A DNA stretch of 64,000 nucleotides from Leucobacter zeae (GCF_016758175.1 NZ_QYAB01000001.1:951162-1015161), one strand, 5' to 3'. Positions 8,190 through 16,478 are shown, counted from the first letter of the stretch. The notes: generated from the sequence alone by a model not told the origin. Numbers and translations: made by a program.

Positions 8190-8834
8190 ATGGCGCGCAT
8201 CATCATCTTCGGCGGACACGGCAAGATCGCTCTCCTCGCGGAGCCGCTCCTCGCGGGGCGCGGCGACGCGGTCACGGCGGTGATCCGCAACCCGGATCAC
8301 GAGGCGGAAGTGCGCGCGGCCGGAGCCGAGCCGCTGGTCGCCGATATCGAGCAGCTCGACGTGGCCGAACTCGCCGATCTCATCGCCGGGCACGACGCCG
8401 TCGTGTGGTCCGCGGGCGCGGGCGGAGGCGATCCGGAGCGCACGCACCGCGTCGACCGAGAGGCTGCGATCCGCTCGATGGAGGCCGCGGCGCGCGCCGG
8501 AGTGCAGCGCTACGTGATGGTCTCGTACTTCCGGTCCTCGCCCGATCACGGGGTCGATCCGGCGAACTCCTTCTACGCGTACGCCGAGGCGAAGGCGGCG
8601 GCCGACGAGCACCTGCGCGACAGCGCGCTCGACTGGACGGTGCTCGGGCCGAGCGCCCTGACGCTCGATCCGCCCACGGGCCGCATTTCGACGACGGACG
8701 AGGTCTCGCAGAGCGTCTCGCGCGCAGACGTCGCCGCCGTCATCGCGGCGACGCTCGCCGACGACGGCACGATCCGTCGCACGATCCGCTTCAACTCGGG
8801 CGACACCCCGATCGCCGAGGCGCTGCGGGCGTAG
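8190..8834 (+). CDS. NAD(P)-binding atypical SDR protein (NmrA/YwnB-like)
   Basis: 214 residues from ATG 8190. The N-terminus (IIIFGGHGKIALLAEPLL) is a GxxGxxG nucleotide-binding loop, and DAVVWSAGAGG, RYVMVSYFRSS and YAEAKAAADEHL match the atypical SDR group that contains NmrA-like and YwnB-like proteins. These bind NAD(P) and often act as redox sensors or reductases of small substrates. The usual YxxxK pair is present as YAEAK. The reading frame is open further upstream, but no start with a ribosome site is seen there and the family normally begins at this loop. It is transcribed with the SDR gene or alone, downstream of the hairpin. Confidence 0.85.
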   Translation: MARIIIFGGHGKIALLAEPLLAGRGDAVTAVIRNPDHEAEVRAAGAEPLVADIEQLDVAELADLIAGHDAVVWSAGAGGGDPERTHRVDREAAIRSMEAAARAGVQRYVMVSYFRSSPDHGVDPANSFYAYAEAKAAADEHLRDSALDWTVLGPSALTLDPPTGRISTTDEVSQSVSRADVAAVIAATLADDGTIRRTIRFNSGDTPIAEALRA

Positions 8835-8859
8835 CGCGCCCCGAGACTCTTCGTAGCCG

Positions 8860-9813
8860 TCAGGCGACTCCCTTCTCGTCCTGGATCGCGTTGCCCCCGT
8901 CGACGACGAGCACCTGGCCCGTGACGTACGAGGCGCTGGGCGACGCCAGGAACTCGATCACGGCGGCGACCTCGTCGGGAGTGCCCGAGCGGCCCATCGG
9001 CGTCGCGTCGCCCATGCGGTTCTCGTGCACGGTGGCCGATCCCGTCCGGATCCAGCCGGGAGCGACCGCGTTCGCCGTGGTGCCCGAGGCGGCGAGATCG
9101 ACGGCGAGGGATCGCGTCAGCCCGACGAGACCCGCCTTCGCCGCGTGATAGCCGACGTCGCCGCGGTAGGCGAGGATCGGGCCCGAGACCGACGACACGG
9201 TCACGATGCGACCGTGCTCGGCGGCGGCGAGATGGGGCAGCGCCGTGCGGGTGACGAGGTAGGCCGTCGTGAGGTTGCGGGTGATCGCGCGCTCCCACCC
9301 GGCGAGGTCGAGGTCCGACGCTGCGGCCGGGGCCTGCGGGTCGGAGAGCGACGTCATGCCCGCGTTGTTCACGACGACGTCCAGCCGGCCGAACTGCGCG
9401 ATCGCGGCATCGATCAGGCGTGCGGCGCCGGCCTCTTCGGTGAGGTCCGCGACGATCGGGATCGCCCAGGGCGCGTTCGACGTGCCGGTGGCCGCGGCCG
9501 CTGCGGTCGTCGCGGTTGCAGTGCTCGAGGCCGTCCCCGTCGATGCACCCGCAGCCGGCATCGCCGCGCTCTGCGCCCCGATGCGCTCGAGCTCGGACGC
9601 CCGCTCGGCGATCCTGCCCGTCGTCGCACCGACCACGACCCGGTAGCCGGCGCGCACGAGGCGGACGGCGGTCGCGAAGCCGATGCCGTCGGGCGCCCCC
9701 GCGCCCGAGACGACCGCGACGCGCTCGGCGACTGAGCGGAGCGCGGGCGCGCCACTCGTGGCGGCGACGGCTTCGTCGGATGCGGCCGGTCGGGAGAGCT
9801 GCGTCGGTGTCAT
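8860..9813 (-). CDS. SDR-family oxidoreductase with Ala/Thr-rich insertion
   Basis: 317 residues; a classical SDR with SGAGAPDGIGFA (cofactor loop), NNAGMTS, SSVSG, YHAAK and VAPGWIRTGS, so the Ser-Tyr-Lys triad is intact. Between strands two and three (about residues 82-118) is an insertion of almost only Ala, Thr, Ser and Gly, absent from ordinary family members of about 250 residues. The N-terminal 28 residues also look disordered. The enzyme probably oxidises or reduces a hydroxyl or keto group, possibly an acyl-CoA or sugar-like substrate. It is divergent from the secreted HNH nuclease gene, with a 12-bp inverted repeat between them. Confidence 0.88.
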   Translation of the reverse strand: MTPTQLSRPAASDEAVAATSGAPALRSVAERVAVVSGAGAPDGIGFATAVRLVRAGYRVVVGATTGRIAERASELERIGAQSAAMPAAGASTGTASSTATATTAAAAATGTSNAPWAIPIVADLTEEAGAARLIDAAIAQFGRLDVVVNNAGMTSLSDPQAPAAASDLDLAGWERAITRNLTTAYLVTRTALPHLAAAEHGRIVTVSSVSGPILAYRGDVGYHAAKAGLVGLTRSLAVDLAASGTTANAVAPGWIRTGSATVHENRMGDATPMGRSGTPDEVAAVIEFLASPSASYVTGQVLVVDGGNAIQDEKGVA

Positions 9814-9833
9814 GCTTCGAGGCTAGCGGCACC

Positions 9834-9917
9834 CTCTGACACGGATGCGCTCGCCGCGGCCGCGCGCGGGCTGGAAGGTCGCCGGCTCGTGCCGCCGGGT
9901 CGCCTTCCGTGTCAGAG
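9834..9917. promoter_or_regulatory. 12-bp inverted repeat in divergent promoter region
   Basis: CTCTGACACGGA (9834-9845) and its exact complement TCCGTGTCAGAG (9906-9917) flank 60 bp between the divergent SDR and HNH genes. Two distant half-sites of this kind would suit a looped operator or a shared regulator; nothing further can be said from the sequence. Confidence 0.45.
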
Positions 9918-9971
9918 GCTCCCGATAGCGTGGTCGCACGGACGCAGGGCGCGTCGCGCGGCGATCGGAGG

Positions 9972-10844
9972 ATGAGACAGCTGAAGAAGAAGTACTGGAT
10001 GCCGGTGCTGGTCGTACTCGCGCTCGTCTGCTCGGGTGCGCTCGCAGCCGGGTACGTCGGGGAGCCCGGTGCGGACGGGTCGCCCGGTGCGGGCTCGTCG
10101 TCCGATGCGGCCTCCTCGTCGGGCGCATCGTCGCTTGGCGCGGAGCAGGGCTCGGCATCCGCGGGGTCTCCGAGCGCGGGAGCGAGCGCAGGAGCCGATG
10201 CGAGTGCCGGCGCCGACCCGGGCGGGGGAGCCGATGCGTCCCAGCCCGCCGTCGAGCCGGGCACGGCGCTGGAGGCTCTCGAGGGCCTGCCGGTGAAGGG
10301 CCGCGCTCCGAAGACGGGGTACGACCGGAAGGAGCAGTTCGGCAGCGGGTGGAAGGACCCGGATCGCAACGGCTGCGACGCGCGCAACGACGTGCTGCAG
10401 CGCGACCTCGCCGAGGCGGTGCTCGACGGGCCGTGCACGGTGCGATCCGGCGTGCTGGCCGACCCCTACACGGGGCAGCGCATCGATTTCGTGCGCGGAC
10501 CGTCGACGTCGCAGGCGGTGCAGATCGATCACGTCGTCGCGCTCTCGGATGCCTGGCAGAAGGGCGCGCAGACGCTCACCCGCGAGCGGCGGGTCGAGTT
10601 CGCGAACGACCCGCTGAACCTGCTGGCGGTCGACGGCCCCACCAACAACCGCAAGGGCGACGGCGACGCCGCGACCTGGCTCCCGCCGAGCAAGTCATTC
10701 CGGTGCGACTACGTCGCGCGGCAGGTCTCGGTGAAGGCCGCGTACGGGCTCTGGGTGACGCAGCCCGAGAAGGATGCGATCGCCCGTGTGCTCGCACAGT
10801 GCCCGGATCAGCCGGCGCTCGCTCCGGGCGCCGCGATCGGCTGA
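9972..10844 (+). CDS. Secreted HNH endonuclease (DUF1524 type)
   Basis: 290 residues if the start is ATG 9972, chosen because it gives a good signal peptide (MRQLKKKYW, then a hydrophobic stretch ending near ALAAGYV). GGAGG directly abuts this ATG, closer than ideal, so the start is uncertain; the frame is open back to 9909. After a disordered Ser/Ala/Gly stretch (about 30-95), the catalytic domain shows QIDHVVALSDAW (the DHxV nuclease motif), NDPLNLLAVDGPTNNRKGD and WLPPSK. That combination is typical of secreted actinobacterial HNH nucleases with the DUF1524 domain. Four cysteines could form disulphides. Its likely role is to digest DNA outside the cell for nutrients or defence. Confidence 0.88.
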   Translation: MRQLKKKYWMPVLVVLALVCSGALAAGYVGEPGADGSPGAGSSSDAASSSGASSLGAEQGSASAGSPSAGASAGADASAGADPGGGADASQPAVEPGTALEALEGLPVKGRAPKTGYDRKEQFGSGWKDPDRNGCDARNDVLQRDLAEAVLDGPCTVRSGVLADPYTGQRIDFVRGPSTSQAVQIDHVVALSDAWQKGAQTLTRERRVEFANDPLNLLAVDGPTNNRKGDGDAATWLPPSKSFRCDYVARQVSVKAAYGLWVTQPEKDAIARVLAQCPDQPALAPGAAIG

Positions 10845-10896
10845 GTCGGGCGGCCGTCCCGCCATTCGGACCGACCTCCCTGCTGCCCGGAGCTCC

Positions 10897-11205
10897 TTAC
10901 GGCCAGGAGACCTCGCCGGGAAACTCCGGGTGCTTGCGCAGCCACGCCGCCACGAACGGGCAGTGCGGCACGATCGTCTTCCCGAGGCCGGTGGTCTCGG
11001 CGAGCGCACGTGACACGAGCGTGCCGCCGAGCCCGCGGCCGCCGAACGCGGGATCGACCTCGGTGTGCACGAAGTCGAACACCGAGCCGCCCTGGCGTTC
11101 GCGGTACTCGGTGAAGCCGGCGAGCGCGTCGTCGACGTAGACCGCGAAGCGGTGCGAATCGGGCTCGTGGCGTACGGTGATGGTCTCGGCCGGAGTATCG
11201 GTCAC
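10897..11205 (-). CDS. Small GNAT N-acetyltransferase (COG2388 type), possible separate start
   Basis: Starting at GTG 11205, preceded by AGGAGG with a 5-base gap, this gives a 102-residue protein that stands as a complete member of the short GNAT group (RFAVYVDDALAGFTEYRER, EVDPAFGGRGLGGTLVSRAL, IVPHCPFVAAWLRKHPE). The GGRGLG loop is the acetyl-CoA site, and the PHCPFVAAW segment carries the conserved Cys of this group. The strong ribosome site suggests that this gene is, or recently was, translated on its own downstream of the pirin gene. It shares its frame with the pirin ORF, so both products may be made. Confidence 0.7.
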   Translation of the reverse strand: MTDTPAETITVRHEPDSHRFAVYVDDALAGFTEYRERQGGSVFDFVHTEVDPAFGGRGLGGTLVSRALAETTGLGKTIVPHCPFVAAWLRKHPEFPGEVSWP

Positions 11206-12393
11206 GGTGTCCTCCTGGGGGTGGGATGAGTGGTGGTCGGAGCCGGTTCGCCGCTCCCGGTCGGAATGCAGCGCGGCGCGATGCGGAGACGGATTCTCGC
11301 GGGGGACGAGCCGCGCGGTCGGCAGCGGAGGGGCGGGAAGCGGCGGCTCGGGTTCATCGGCCGGCAGCCCGAAGCGGTCGGTCTCCGCCGCGCGCGGCGA
11401 AGCGGGATCCGGATCCCGAATCTCTCCCGCTGCCGTGGCCTCGGCCTCGGCATCCGTTCCCGAGACATCCCCGACTCCCGCGCCTGCGATCTGCGCCTGC
11501 CAGTCGCGCCGTGCCCGCGCGACCTCGTCGTGGTCGCGCCCGATGAAGTTCCACCACATCACGATCCGCTCCGCGAACGGCTCGCCGCCGAGCAGCAGCA
11601 GCCGGGCGCCGTCGTTGTCGTGGGCGGTGAGCGTGAGCCGGTTCGCGCCCGGCGGCAGGTAGGCGAGCCGATCCTTGCCGACGCCTGATCGGCTCGGCTC
11701 GGACGCGCCGCTGTCGATCGCGGCGGTGAGCGAGGCGGATCCCGAATCGACCAGCACGCCGTGCTCGAACGCGGGATCGAGGTCGAGGTCGATCGAGGCG
11801 CCGGGTTCCAGGCGGATCTCGGCGCCGAGCAGCGGGGTGTGGGTGGTCACGGGGGAGCGGCTGCCGAGCAGGGAGCCGAGGAAGACCTGCGCGATCCAGC
11901 CCGCGCCGCGCAGCACCTCGGGTGCGTAGTGCTCGAAGCCCTTGGGCCCGCCGCGGGCGCGCTCGGGGAGCACGACCCAGAGCTGCGCGCCGTGGAGGGT
12001 CGTGGTCGCGGCGGACGAGCGCTCGGAGTGGCTGATGCCGTGGCCGGCGGTCATGAGGTTCAGCTCGCCAGGGCGCACGAACGCGTGGAAGCCGGCGCTG
12101 TCGCGGTGCTCGATCTCGCCCGAGAACAGCCAGCTGACCGTCTGCAGACCGATGTGCGGGTGGGCGGGCACGTTCATGCCGCCCGTCGCCGCGACGTCGT
12201 CGGGGCCGTAGTGGTCGAGGAAGCACCAGGCGCCGATGAGGGAACGCGAGCGCTGGGGGAGCGTGCGGCGCACGTTCATGGCGCGCAGACCGCCGAGGGG
12301 CACGTCGCGCGGTTCGAGGATCTCGATCGTGCGGGCCGCCGCGGGCAGGGCCTCGCAGACGGTCTCGGCCGGATGCGATTCGGCGTTGCTCAT
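10897..12393 (-). CDS. Pirin-family protein, frame continuing into a GNAT domain
   Basis: The open frame is 498 residues. Residues 1-300 are a pirin: two cupin barrels with AWCFLDHYGPDD, PAHPHIGLQTVSWLF, GHGISHSERS and a second barrel ending near FIGRDHDEVA. Pirins are iron-binding cupins, some with quercetinase activity. A normal pirin would end near the proline-rich LPAPPLPTARLVPRE (about residue 356), but no stop codon follows and the frame runs 40 poorly conserved residues into a small GNAT domain. That domain also has its own start and ribosome site (separate entry). So this is either a true fusion, a recent stop-codon loss, or a sequence error. ATG 12393 has GGGAGGG just upstream. Confidence 0.75.
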   Translation of the reverse strand: MSNAESHPAETVCEALPAAARTIEILEPRDVPLGGLRAMNVRRTLPQRSRSLIGAWCFLDHYGPDDVAATGGMNVPAHPHIGLQTVSWLFSGEIEHRDSAGFHAFVRPGELNLMTAGHGISHSERSSAATTTLHGAQLWVVLPERARGGPKGFEHYAPEVLRGAGWIAQVFLGSLLGSRSPVTTHTPLLGAEIRLEPGASIDLDLDPAFEHGVLVDSGSASLTAAIDSGASEPSRSGVGKDRLAYLPPGANRLTLTAHDNDGARLLLLGGEPFAERIVMWWNFIGRDHDEVARARRDWQAQIAGAGVGDVSGTDAEAEATAAGEIRDPDPASPRAAETDRFGLPADEPEPPLPAPPLPTARLVPRENPSPHRAALHSDRERRTGSDHHSSHPQEDTVTDTPAETITVRHEPDSHRFAVYVDDALAGFTEYRERQGGSVFDFVHTEVDPAFGGRGLGGTLVSRALAETTGLGKTIVPHCPFVAAWLRKHPEFPGEVSWP

Positions 12394-12542
12394 GGGCCCT
12401 CCCGGTCGTCGTCCGCGGCGGTCGCCCGGGGTCGACGTTCTCAGTCTGGCACCTCGCGCCGCATCGTGCGAGGCGGCGGGTGCTGCGGGCCGTTTCCGCC
12501 TCCTCCATCCCGAATGTCGGCGGCACGACCTACCCTTGCGCC

Positions 12543-13112
12543 ATGGGACACATCATCTTCGACACCGCGACGACGCTCAACGGATGGATCGCCGACGAGC
12601 ACCACTCCCTCGACTGGCTCTTCTCGGTCGAGAACGGCGAGGCGCCGGCCGACGGCCTGTACCCGGCCGAGGCCGCCGTGCTGGTCGAGGGATCGAGCAC
12701 CTACGAGTGGGTGCTCGCGCACGAGCGGTTGCTCGAACAGCCCGAGCGCTGGAGCGAGCTCTACGGCGAGAAGCCCACGTTCGTCTTCACGACGCGCGAG
12801 CTCCCCGTGCCCGTCGGCGCTGACGTGCGCTTCGTCCGCGGCCCGGTGGCCGAGGCGCTCCCCGAGATCCGGTCGGCCGCGGACGACGGCGACATCTGGC
12901 TGGTCGGGGGAGGGGAGCTCGCCGGGCAGTTCCTCGACGCCGGTGCTCTGGATCGCATCGCGCTCTCGGTCGCCCCGGCAGCGCTGACCGGCGGTGCCCC
13001 GCTGCTCCCGCGGCGCCTCGGCCCGGACCGTCTGCGCCTGACCGATGCCCGCGCCGTCGGGCAGTTCGCGCGGCTCGAGTACGAGGTGGTGGGTGAGGGT
13101 TCAACTCGGTGA
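12543..13112 (+). CDS. Dihydrofolate reductase-fold (RibD C-terminal) protein
   Basis: 189 residues from ATG 12543. MGHIIFDTATTLNGWIAD is the typical opening strand and NADPH-binding edge of the RibD_C/DHFR-like family, and IWLVGGGELAGQFLDAG with RIALSVAPAALTGGAPLL forms the GGG nucleotide loop and last strands. These proteins are close to the reductase half of RibD but act on unknown substrates when they stand alone. It is divergent from the pirin gene across 150 bp. It ends 75 bp before the convergent DJ-1/PfpI gene. Confidence 0.88.
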   Translation: MGHIIFDTATTLNGWIADEHHSLDWLFSVENGEAPADGLYPAEAAVLVEGSSTYEWVLAHERLLEQPERWSELYGEKPTFVFTTRELPVPVGADVRFVRGPVAEALPEIRSAADDGDIWLVGGGELAGQFLDAGALDRIALSVAPAALTGGAPLLPRRLGPDRLRLTDARAVGQFARLEYEVVGEGSTR

Positions 13113-13187
13113 GGACGGCCGGGCCTTCCGCCGGTCGAGCGGCGCAGTCGACGGGCCGGCCGAGCCCCGTACAGCTCGAGCGGCGCC

Positions 13188-13796
13188 TCAGTCGACCGTG
13201 GTGTGAGTGTGCAGTCGCGCGGCCGGATCCGGCTCCGGCTGCGCCTCCGCGGCCGTCTGACCGCGGTGCTCGCCTTCGGCGACCTCCTCGACGAGCTTCG
13301 CAGTGAACGCCGGGAGATCCTGCGGAGTACGGCTCGTGACCAGACCCTGATCCACGACGACCTCCTCGTCGACCCATGTGGCGCCCGCATTCTCGAGATC
13401 GGTGCGCAGGCTCGGGTAGGACGTCACGCGACGGCCCCGCAGCACGTCGGCGTCGGCGAGGATCCAGCCGCCATGGCAGATCGCGGCCACGGGCTTGTGC
13501 TGCTCGAAGAAGTGCCGGGTGAAGGCCACGGCGTTCAGGTCCATCCGGATCCGATCGCCGTTCTCGACGCCGCCGGGGAGGATGAGGGCGTCGTACTCAT
13601 CGGCCCGGACATCGGAGGAGGAACGGCTCACGACGGCCTCGTAGCCGTGCTTGCCGCGAATGGTCCCCGTTTCGGTTGAGACGAGCTCAACCTCTGCTCC
13701 GTGCTCGCGCACGGCGGTCAGGGGCTCAGTCAGCTCGGAATCCTCGAAGCCGTTGGTCGCCAGGATTGCGATGCGCTTGCCGTTCAGATGTGACAT
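13188..13796 (-). CDS. DJ-1/PfpI-family glyoxalase/deglycase or protease
   Basis: 202 residues from ATG 13796. The fold is a type 1 glutamine amidotransferase-like flavodoxin fold: RIAILATNGFEDSELTEPL opens the sheet with the conserved Glu, and AAICHGGWILADADVLRGR is the nucleophile elbow with Cys followed by His. YDALILPGG is the usual loop before it. This resembles YhbO/PfpI stress proteins, which act on glyoxals or glycated products. The C-terminal about 25 residues (after AEGEHRGQTAAE) are extra and hydrophilic. It is the last gene before the mobile element boundary. Confidence 0.88.
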   Translation of the reverse strand: MSHLNGKRIAILATNGFEDSELTEPLTAVREHGAEVELVSTETGTIRGKHGYEAVVSRSSSDVRADEYDALILPGGVENGDRIRMDLNAVAFTRHFFEQHKPVAAICHGGWILADADVLRGRRVTSYPSLRTDLENAGATWVDEEVVVDQGLVTSRTPQDLPAFTAKLVEEVAEGEHRGQTAAEAQPEPDPAARLHTHTTVD

Positions 13797-14021
13797 GGGT
13801 GATCTCCTCACTTCGTAGCGGACGGTCTCCAGCCAAACGCGCGGCCTCCGCGACCGGCACCCCGTTGCAGTATCGACGTGGAAGCGTTATTGAGCAGGCT
13901 CCCGGGGGCACTGGGTACGCGGTGGGCGGGTGAACAGGCTCGCAGGCGGCAGCGGACCCTGCCCAGACGGGGTCCGCCCTGTCGGGTTCCGGTCGGGACA
14001 CGCCATGCGCTTCCGCGTGGT
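13797..14021. other. Intergenic stretch before the tRNA-Pro locus
   Basis: About 310 bases separate the DJ-1/PfpI start from the tRNA fragment. I see no convincing gene in them. The only clear content is the tRNA promoter at 14022-14050, listed separately. Confidence 0.5.
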
Positions 14022-14050
14022 TTGTAGCGCTCACGGAATGTGGGTAAGAT
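14022..14050 (+). promoter_or_regulatory. Promoter of the tRNA-Pro locus
   Basis: TTGTAG (14022-14027) and TAAGAT (14045-14050) are separated by 17 bases, a good sigma-70-type fit and the best in this intergenic region. Transcription would begin near 14057, run through the truncated tRNA and then into the complete tRNA-Pro. The host promoter thus probably drives the replacement gene. Confidence 0.6.
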
Positions 14051-14104
14051 GGAGGGGTTGCCTCGGCGGCGGTTGCTCCTCGGGGCGGTGCCGAAGAGAA
14101 ACAA

Positions 14105-14148
<44 letters not shown>

Positions 14149-14185
14149 TGGGTTAGTGGGCTGTTTCGGTCTGAAAAGTGAACAA

Positions 14186-14259
14186 CGGGATGTGGCGCAG
14201 CTTGGTAGCGCACCTGACTGGGGGTCAGGGGGTCGCAGGTTCAAATCCTGTCATCCCGA
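14186..14259 (+). tRNA. tRNA-Pro (anticodon GGG)
   Basis: A complete cloverleaf: acceptor CGGGATG pairs with CATCCCG, the anticodon stem is CCTGA/TCAGG around loop CTGGGGG (anticodon GGG), and a normal T arm GCAGGTTCAAATCCTGT follows. The discriminator is A and CCA is not encoded. It lies just inside the element and differs from the truncated upstream copy at several paired positions, so it seems to be the element's own gene that replaces the one disrupted by integration. Confidence 0.93.
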
Positions 14260-14264
14260 CAGAA

Positions 14265-14299
14265 AAGCCCTGGTGAGATGGTAAATCTCACCAGGGCTT
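14265..14299 (+). terminator. Terminator after tRNA-Pro
   Basis: A perfect 15-bp stem (AAGCCCTGGTGAGAT at 14265-14279 and its complement at 14285-14299) with the 5-base loop GGTAA begins six bases after the tRNA. It ends the tRNA transcript and could also stop transcription from the convergent integrase gene. Confidence 0.8.
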
Positions 14300-14432
14300 C
14301 GTCGTCTCGCTGGAGGGGTTTATGTAGACCTCTGCTCGCTCCGTGACGGTCGTCCAGCGGCCGGCCCGAGAACGCCGTCTACGACGAGCCGGGACCAAAC
14401 CGGGACCAGAGGGCATGATCCCGTCCCCTTCT

Positions 14433-15650
14433 TCAGCTGATCGAGGGCGCACGGGAGTCCCGCACCGGATGTTGAACACCCGTGGAACCTTGGCTGCTGA
14501 GGAAGGCGTTGGCCTGTGCGGCGGCGTCCGCCAGGTGCCGGGTGTCCGGGTGTAGATACCCTCGCGTGGTTTCCAAAGACTTGTGCCCGAGGATCCCCTG
14601 CAGCACATGCAGAGGGATGCCCGCATCGGCGAGCCAGGTTGCTCCGGTGTGCCGCAGGCCGTGCCGAGTGAGGTTCGGCAAACCGAGTTCCGTGACCACC
14701 GCATCCCACTTCGTGGCGTCGCGAACGGTAGCGGTCGTGAGGACGCCCCCGCGCGGCCCGGTGAGGAGTCGCTCATCCGGCGCGCGACCAGCGGTAAGAC
14801 GTCGGAGGACAGGCTCGAGGGGCTGCAGGATCGGGACGTGTCGAATCTCGCGCCCTTTGGTCTGCTTCGTGACCAGCCCACCGGAGCCGGGGAAAGTCTG
14901 GCGCCGGATCGTCACAATCCGCTGATCCCAGTCCACGTCGCCGACCTGTAGCCCTGCAACTTCGGATCCTCGGGAAGCAAGGAGAGCGCAGAGCATGACG
15001 AAGTCTGAGTAGCTTTGGTGAACCTTGCCGCAGGCATTCGCCAAGGTAGTGAGCGTCGCAAGATCTTTGAGGGCATGTACTCGCGGTGACGTGTCGTTCT
15101 CGACGACGGCGAGGGCGGTCTTGCCTAGGCTGCGACGCGAACGCTGGCGGGCGGGGTTGCTCTGGATGACATCGTCGCGGACTGCTTCATCGAGCACGCG
15201 CACGAGCGGTGCGATTGTGTTCTTGATCGTCGACGCGGAGCAGCGCGTTTCCCAGTCATCGATCGTGCGATCGATCATGCCTGCCGTAATCTGCGAGATC
15301 GGGAGATGGCCCAGGGACGGCAGGACGCGCAAGCGAAGGCCGACTTTGTATCCGTCCACGGTGGAGGTGGGATCCAAGCCCCGCATCCAACGGTCGCCGA
15401 TAAAGGTGACGTACTCCGACAGCGAGATACGCCGGTCGATTCCGGTCTCTGCCGAGGCCTGCAAGCCTCGGAAGAACTCCTCGGCCGCTTCTTCGTCCGG
15501 AACGACGAGTGCACGAACCATCCGCTTCTTCGTCTCGGGGTCTGTCCATCTCGCCCGAGCGCGGATGCCTGATCGTCGGTACTCCAGGTCGGTGGCGACC
15601 TTCACCCCGATCGGTGGAATGGGCGGCAGGCCGTTATCAGGGCCGCTCAT
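14433..15650 (-). CDS. Tyrosine-type site-specific integrase
   Basis: 405 residues with the phage integrase layout: an N-terminal arm-binding region (about 20-60), a core-binding SAM-like domain (about 75-165) and a catalytic domain (about 195-390). The catalytic residues are in place: Arg227 (LLASRGSEVAGLQ), His330-x-x-Arg333 (HGLRHTG), His356 (GHKSLETTRGY) and Tyr365. It faces the tRNA-Pro locus 174 bp away, the usual position for an integrase that uses a tRNA as its target. The excisionase-like gene upstream overlaps it by 14 bases, so both are likely made from one transcript. The C-terminal 25 residues are an unstructured tail. Confidence 0.95.
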   Translation of the reverse strand: MSGPDNGLPPIPPIGVKVATDLEYRRSGIRARARWTDPETKKRMVRALVVPDEEAAEEFFRGLQASAETGIDRRISLSEYVTFIGDRWMRGLDPTSTVDGYKVGLRLRVLPSLGHLPISQITAGMIDRTIDDWETRCSASTIKNTIAPLVRVLDEAVRDDVIQSNPARQRSRRSLGKTALAVVENDTSPRVHALKDLATLTTLANACGKVHQSYSDFVMLCALLASRGSEVAGLQVGDVDWDQRIVTIRRQTFPGSGGLVTKQTKGREIRHVPILQPLEPVLRRLTAGRAPDERLLTGPRGGVLTTATVRDATKWDAVVTELGLPNLTRHGLRHTGATWLADAGIPLHVLQGILGHKSLETTRGYLHPDTRHLADAAAQANAFLSSQGSTGVQHPVRDSRAPSIS

Positions 15651-15837
15651 GGCTCAGCGACTCCAACCAGGCTTCGACGGCGTCGAGCCGATACCGGGTG
15701 ATGCCTCCCAACTTGAGGAACGGCGGCCCCTTCTCATCTGCCCGCCACCGCGACAGCGTTGACTCCGATACCTTGAGGAGCACGGCCACCTCGTGACTAT
15801 CGAGGAGCGGCGAGGTCAGGGCTGGCTCGTCGCTCAT
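15637..15837 (-). CDS. Excisionase-like HTH (MerR/AlpA-type) protein
   Basis: 66 residues from ATG 15837, which overlaps the stop of the upstream DUF4913 gene (ATGA); an in-frame ATG at 15852 would add five. The whole protein is one winged-helix DNA-binding domain of the excisionase/AlpA type: SHEVAVLLKVSESTLSRWR is the helix-turn-helix, and GPPFLKLGGITRYRLDAVEAW is the wing with the conserved Arg-Tyr. Such proteins bend DNA at the attachment site and push the integrase toward excision. Its direct link to the integrase supports that role. Confidence 0.9.
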   Translation of the reverse strand: MSDEPALTSPLLDSHEVAVLLKVSESTLSRWRADEKGPPFLKLGGITRYRLDAVEAWLESLSHERP

Positions 15838-16478
15838 GGCTGCTCCCGCCACTCGAGGTTCGTGATCTCTCGGATCGTGGCGTTCTGCTCCGCCCGACGT
15901 GCAAGTACTTGCTCTTCCACGAACGCGAGGAAGTCCTCGGTGCGGTTGATGACCGTGCGCTCGGTCGTGTCGGGAGCTTCCCAGTCTTCGGCTTCACCGC
16001 CGGGCCATTCGGTGATGCGGGTGGCGCGGTCGCGGTCGAGGCGGGTGCCGGAGATCGTGACCCAGTCGCGGAGGCGCTCGCGTGCGATCGCGAAGTCGTG
16101 GTGCCAGGCGAGGGCCTGGTTGCCTTTGGCTTGCGGGTCGAAGCAGAACAGCCAGTGCTGCCTGAGCGCTGACAGCTCCCACAGGAGTTCGGGGTGCCGG
16201 TGCCACATCGGGGGCACGACCTGGGCGGGCAGCCCGTAGGTGTGGCGGAGCCAGTCGACCCAGGCGTTCAGCTCGAGCAGCTCGTGCTCGACATCGCCGG
16301 GCGGCAGCGTGCGCCAGTTGATCGGCCTGGGAACAGCGCCGAGCGTTTTCGCGATGTCGTTCGCGTACGCCTGCTTCGCGACCTCTCTGGCTGTCGCCGC
16401 GACATCCGGCGGCAGCCCCTCATCTGCACCATCAGCCGGGGCGTCGCTCCCAGCGGGCGGGGTGGTGTCGGTGTTCAT
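15834..16478 (-). CDS. DUF4913-family protein of the mobile element
   Basis: 214 residues from ATG 16478, chosen over upstream starts because GGAG lies eight bases before it. Residues 1-60 are a Pro/Ala/Asp-rich disordered lead. Residues 70-140 (ELNAWVDWLRHTYGLP, then PPMWHRHPELLWELSALRQHW) match the DUF4913 domain, which is found mainly on actinobacterial plasmids and integrated elements. The function of that domain is unknown. The C-terminal part is rich in Arg and Glu and could be a coiled coil. It lies between ssb and the excisionase gene, in the same direction, as part of the element's left-end operon. Confidence 0.8.
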   Translation of the reverse strand: MNTDTTPPAGSDAPADGADEGLPPDVAATAREVAKQAYANDIAKTLGAVPRPINWRTLPPGDVEHELLELNAWVDWLRHTYGLPAQVVPPMWHRHPELLWELSALRQHWLFCFDPQAKGNQALAWHHDFAIARERLRDWVTISGTRLDRDRATRITEWPGGEAEDWEAPDTTERTVINRTEDFLAFVEEQVLARRAEQNATIREITNLEWREQP

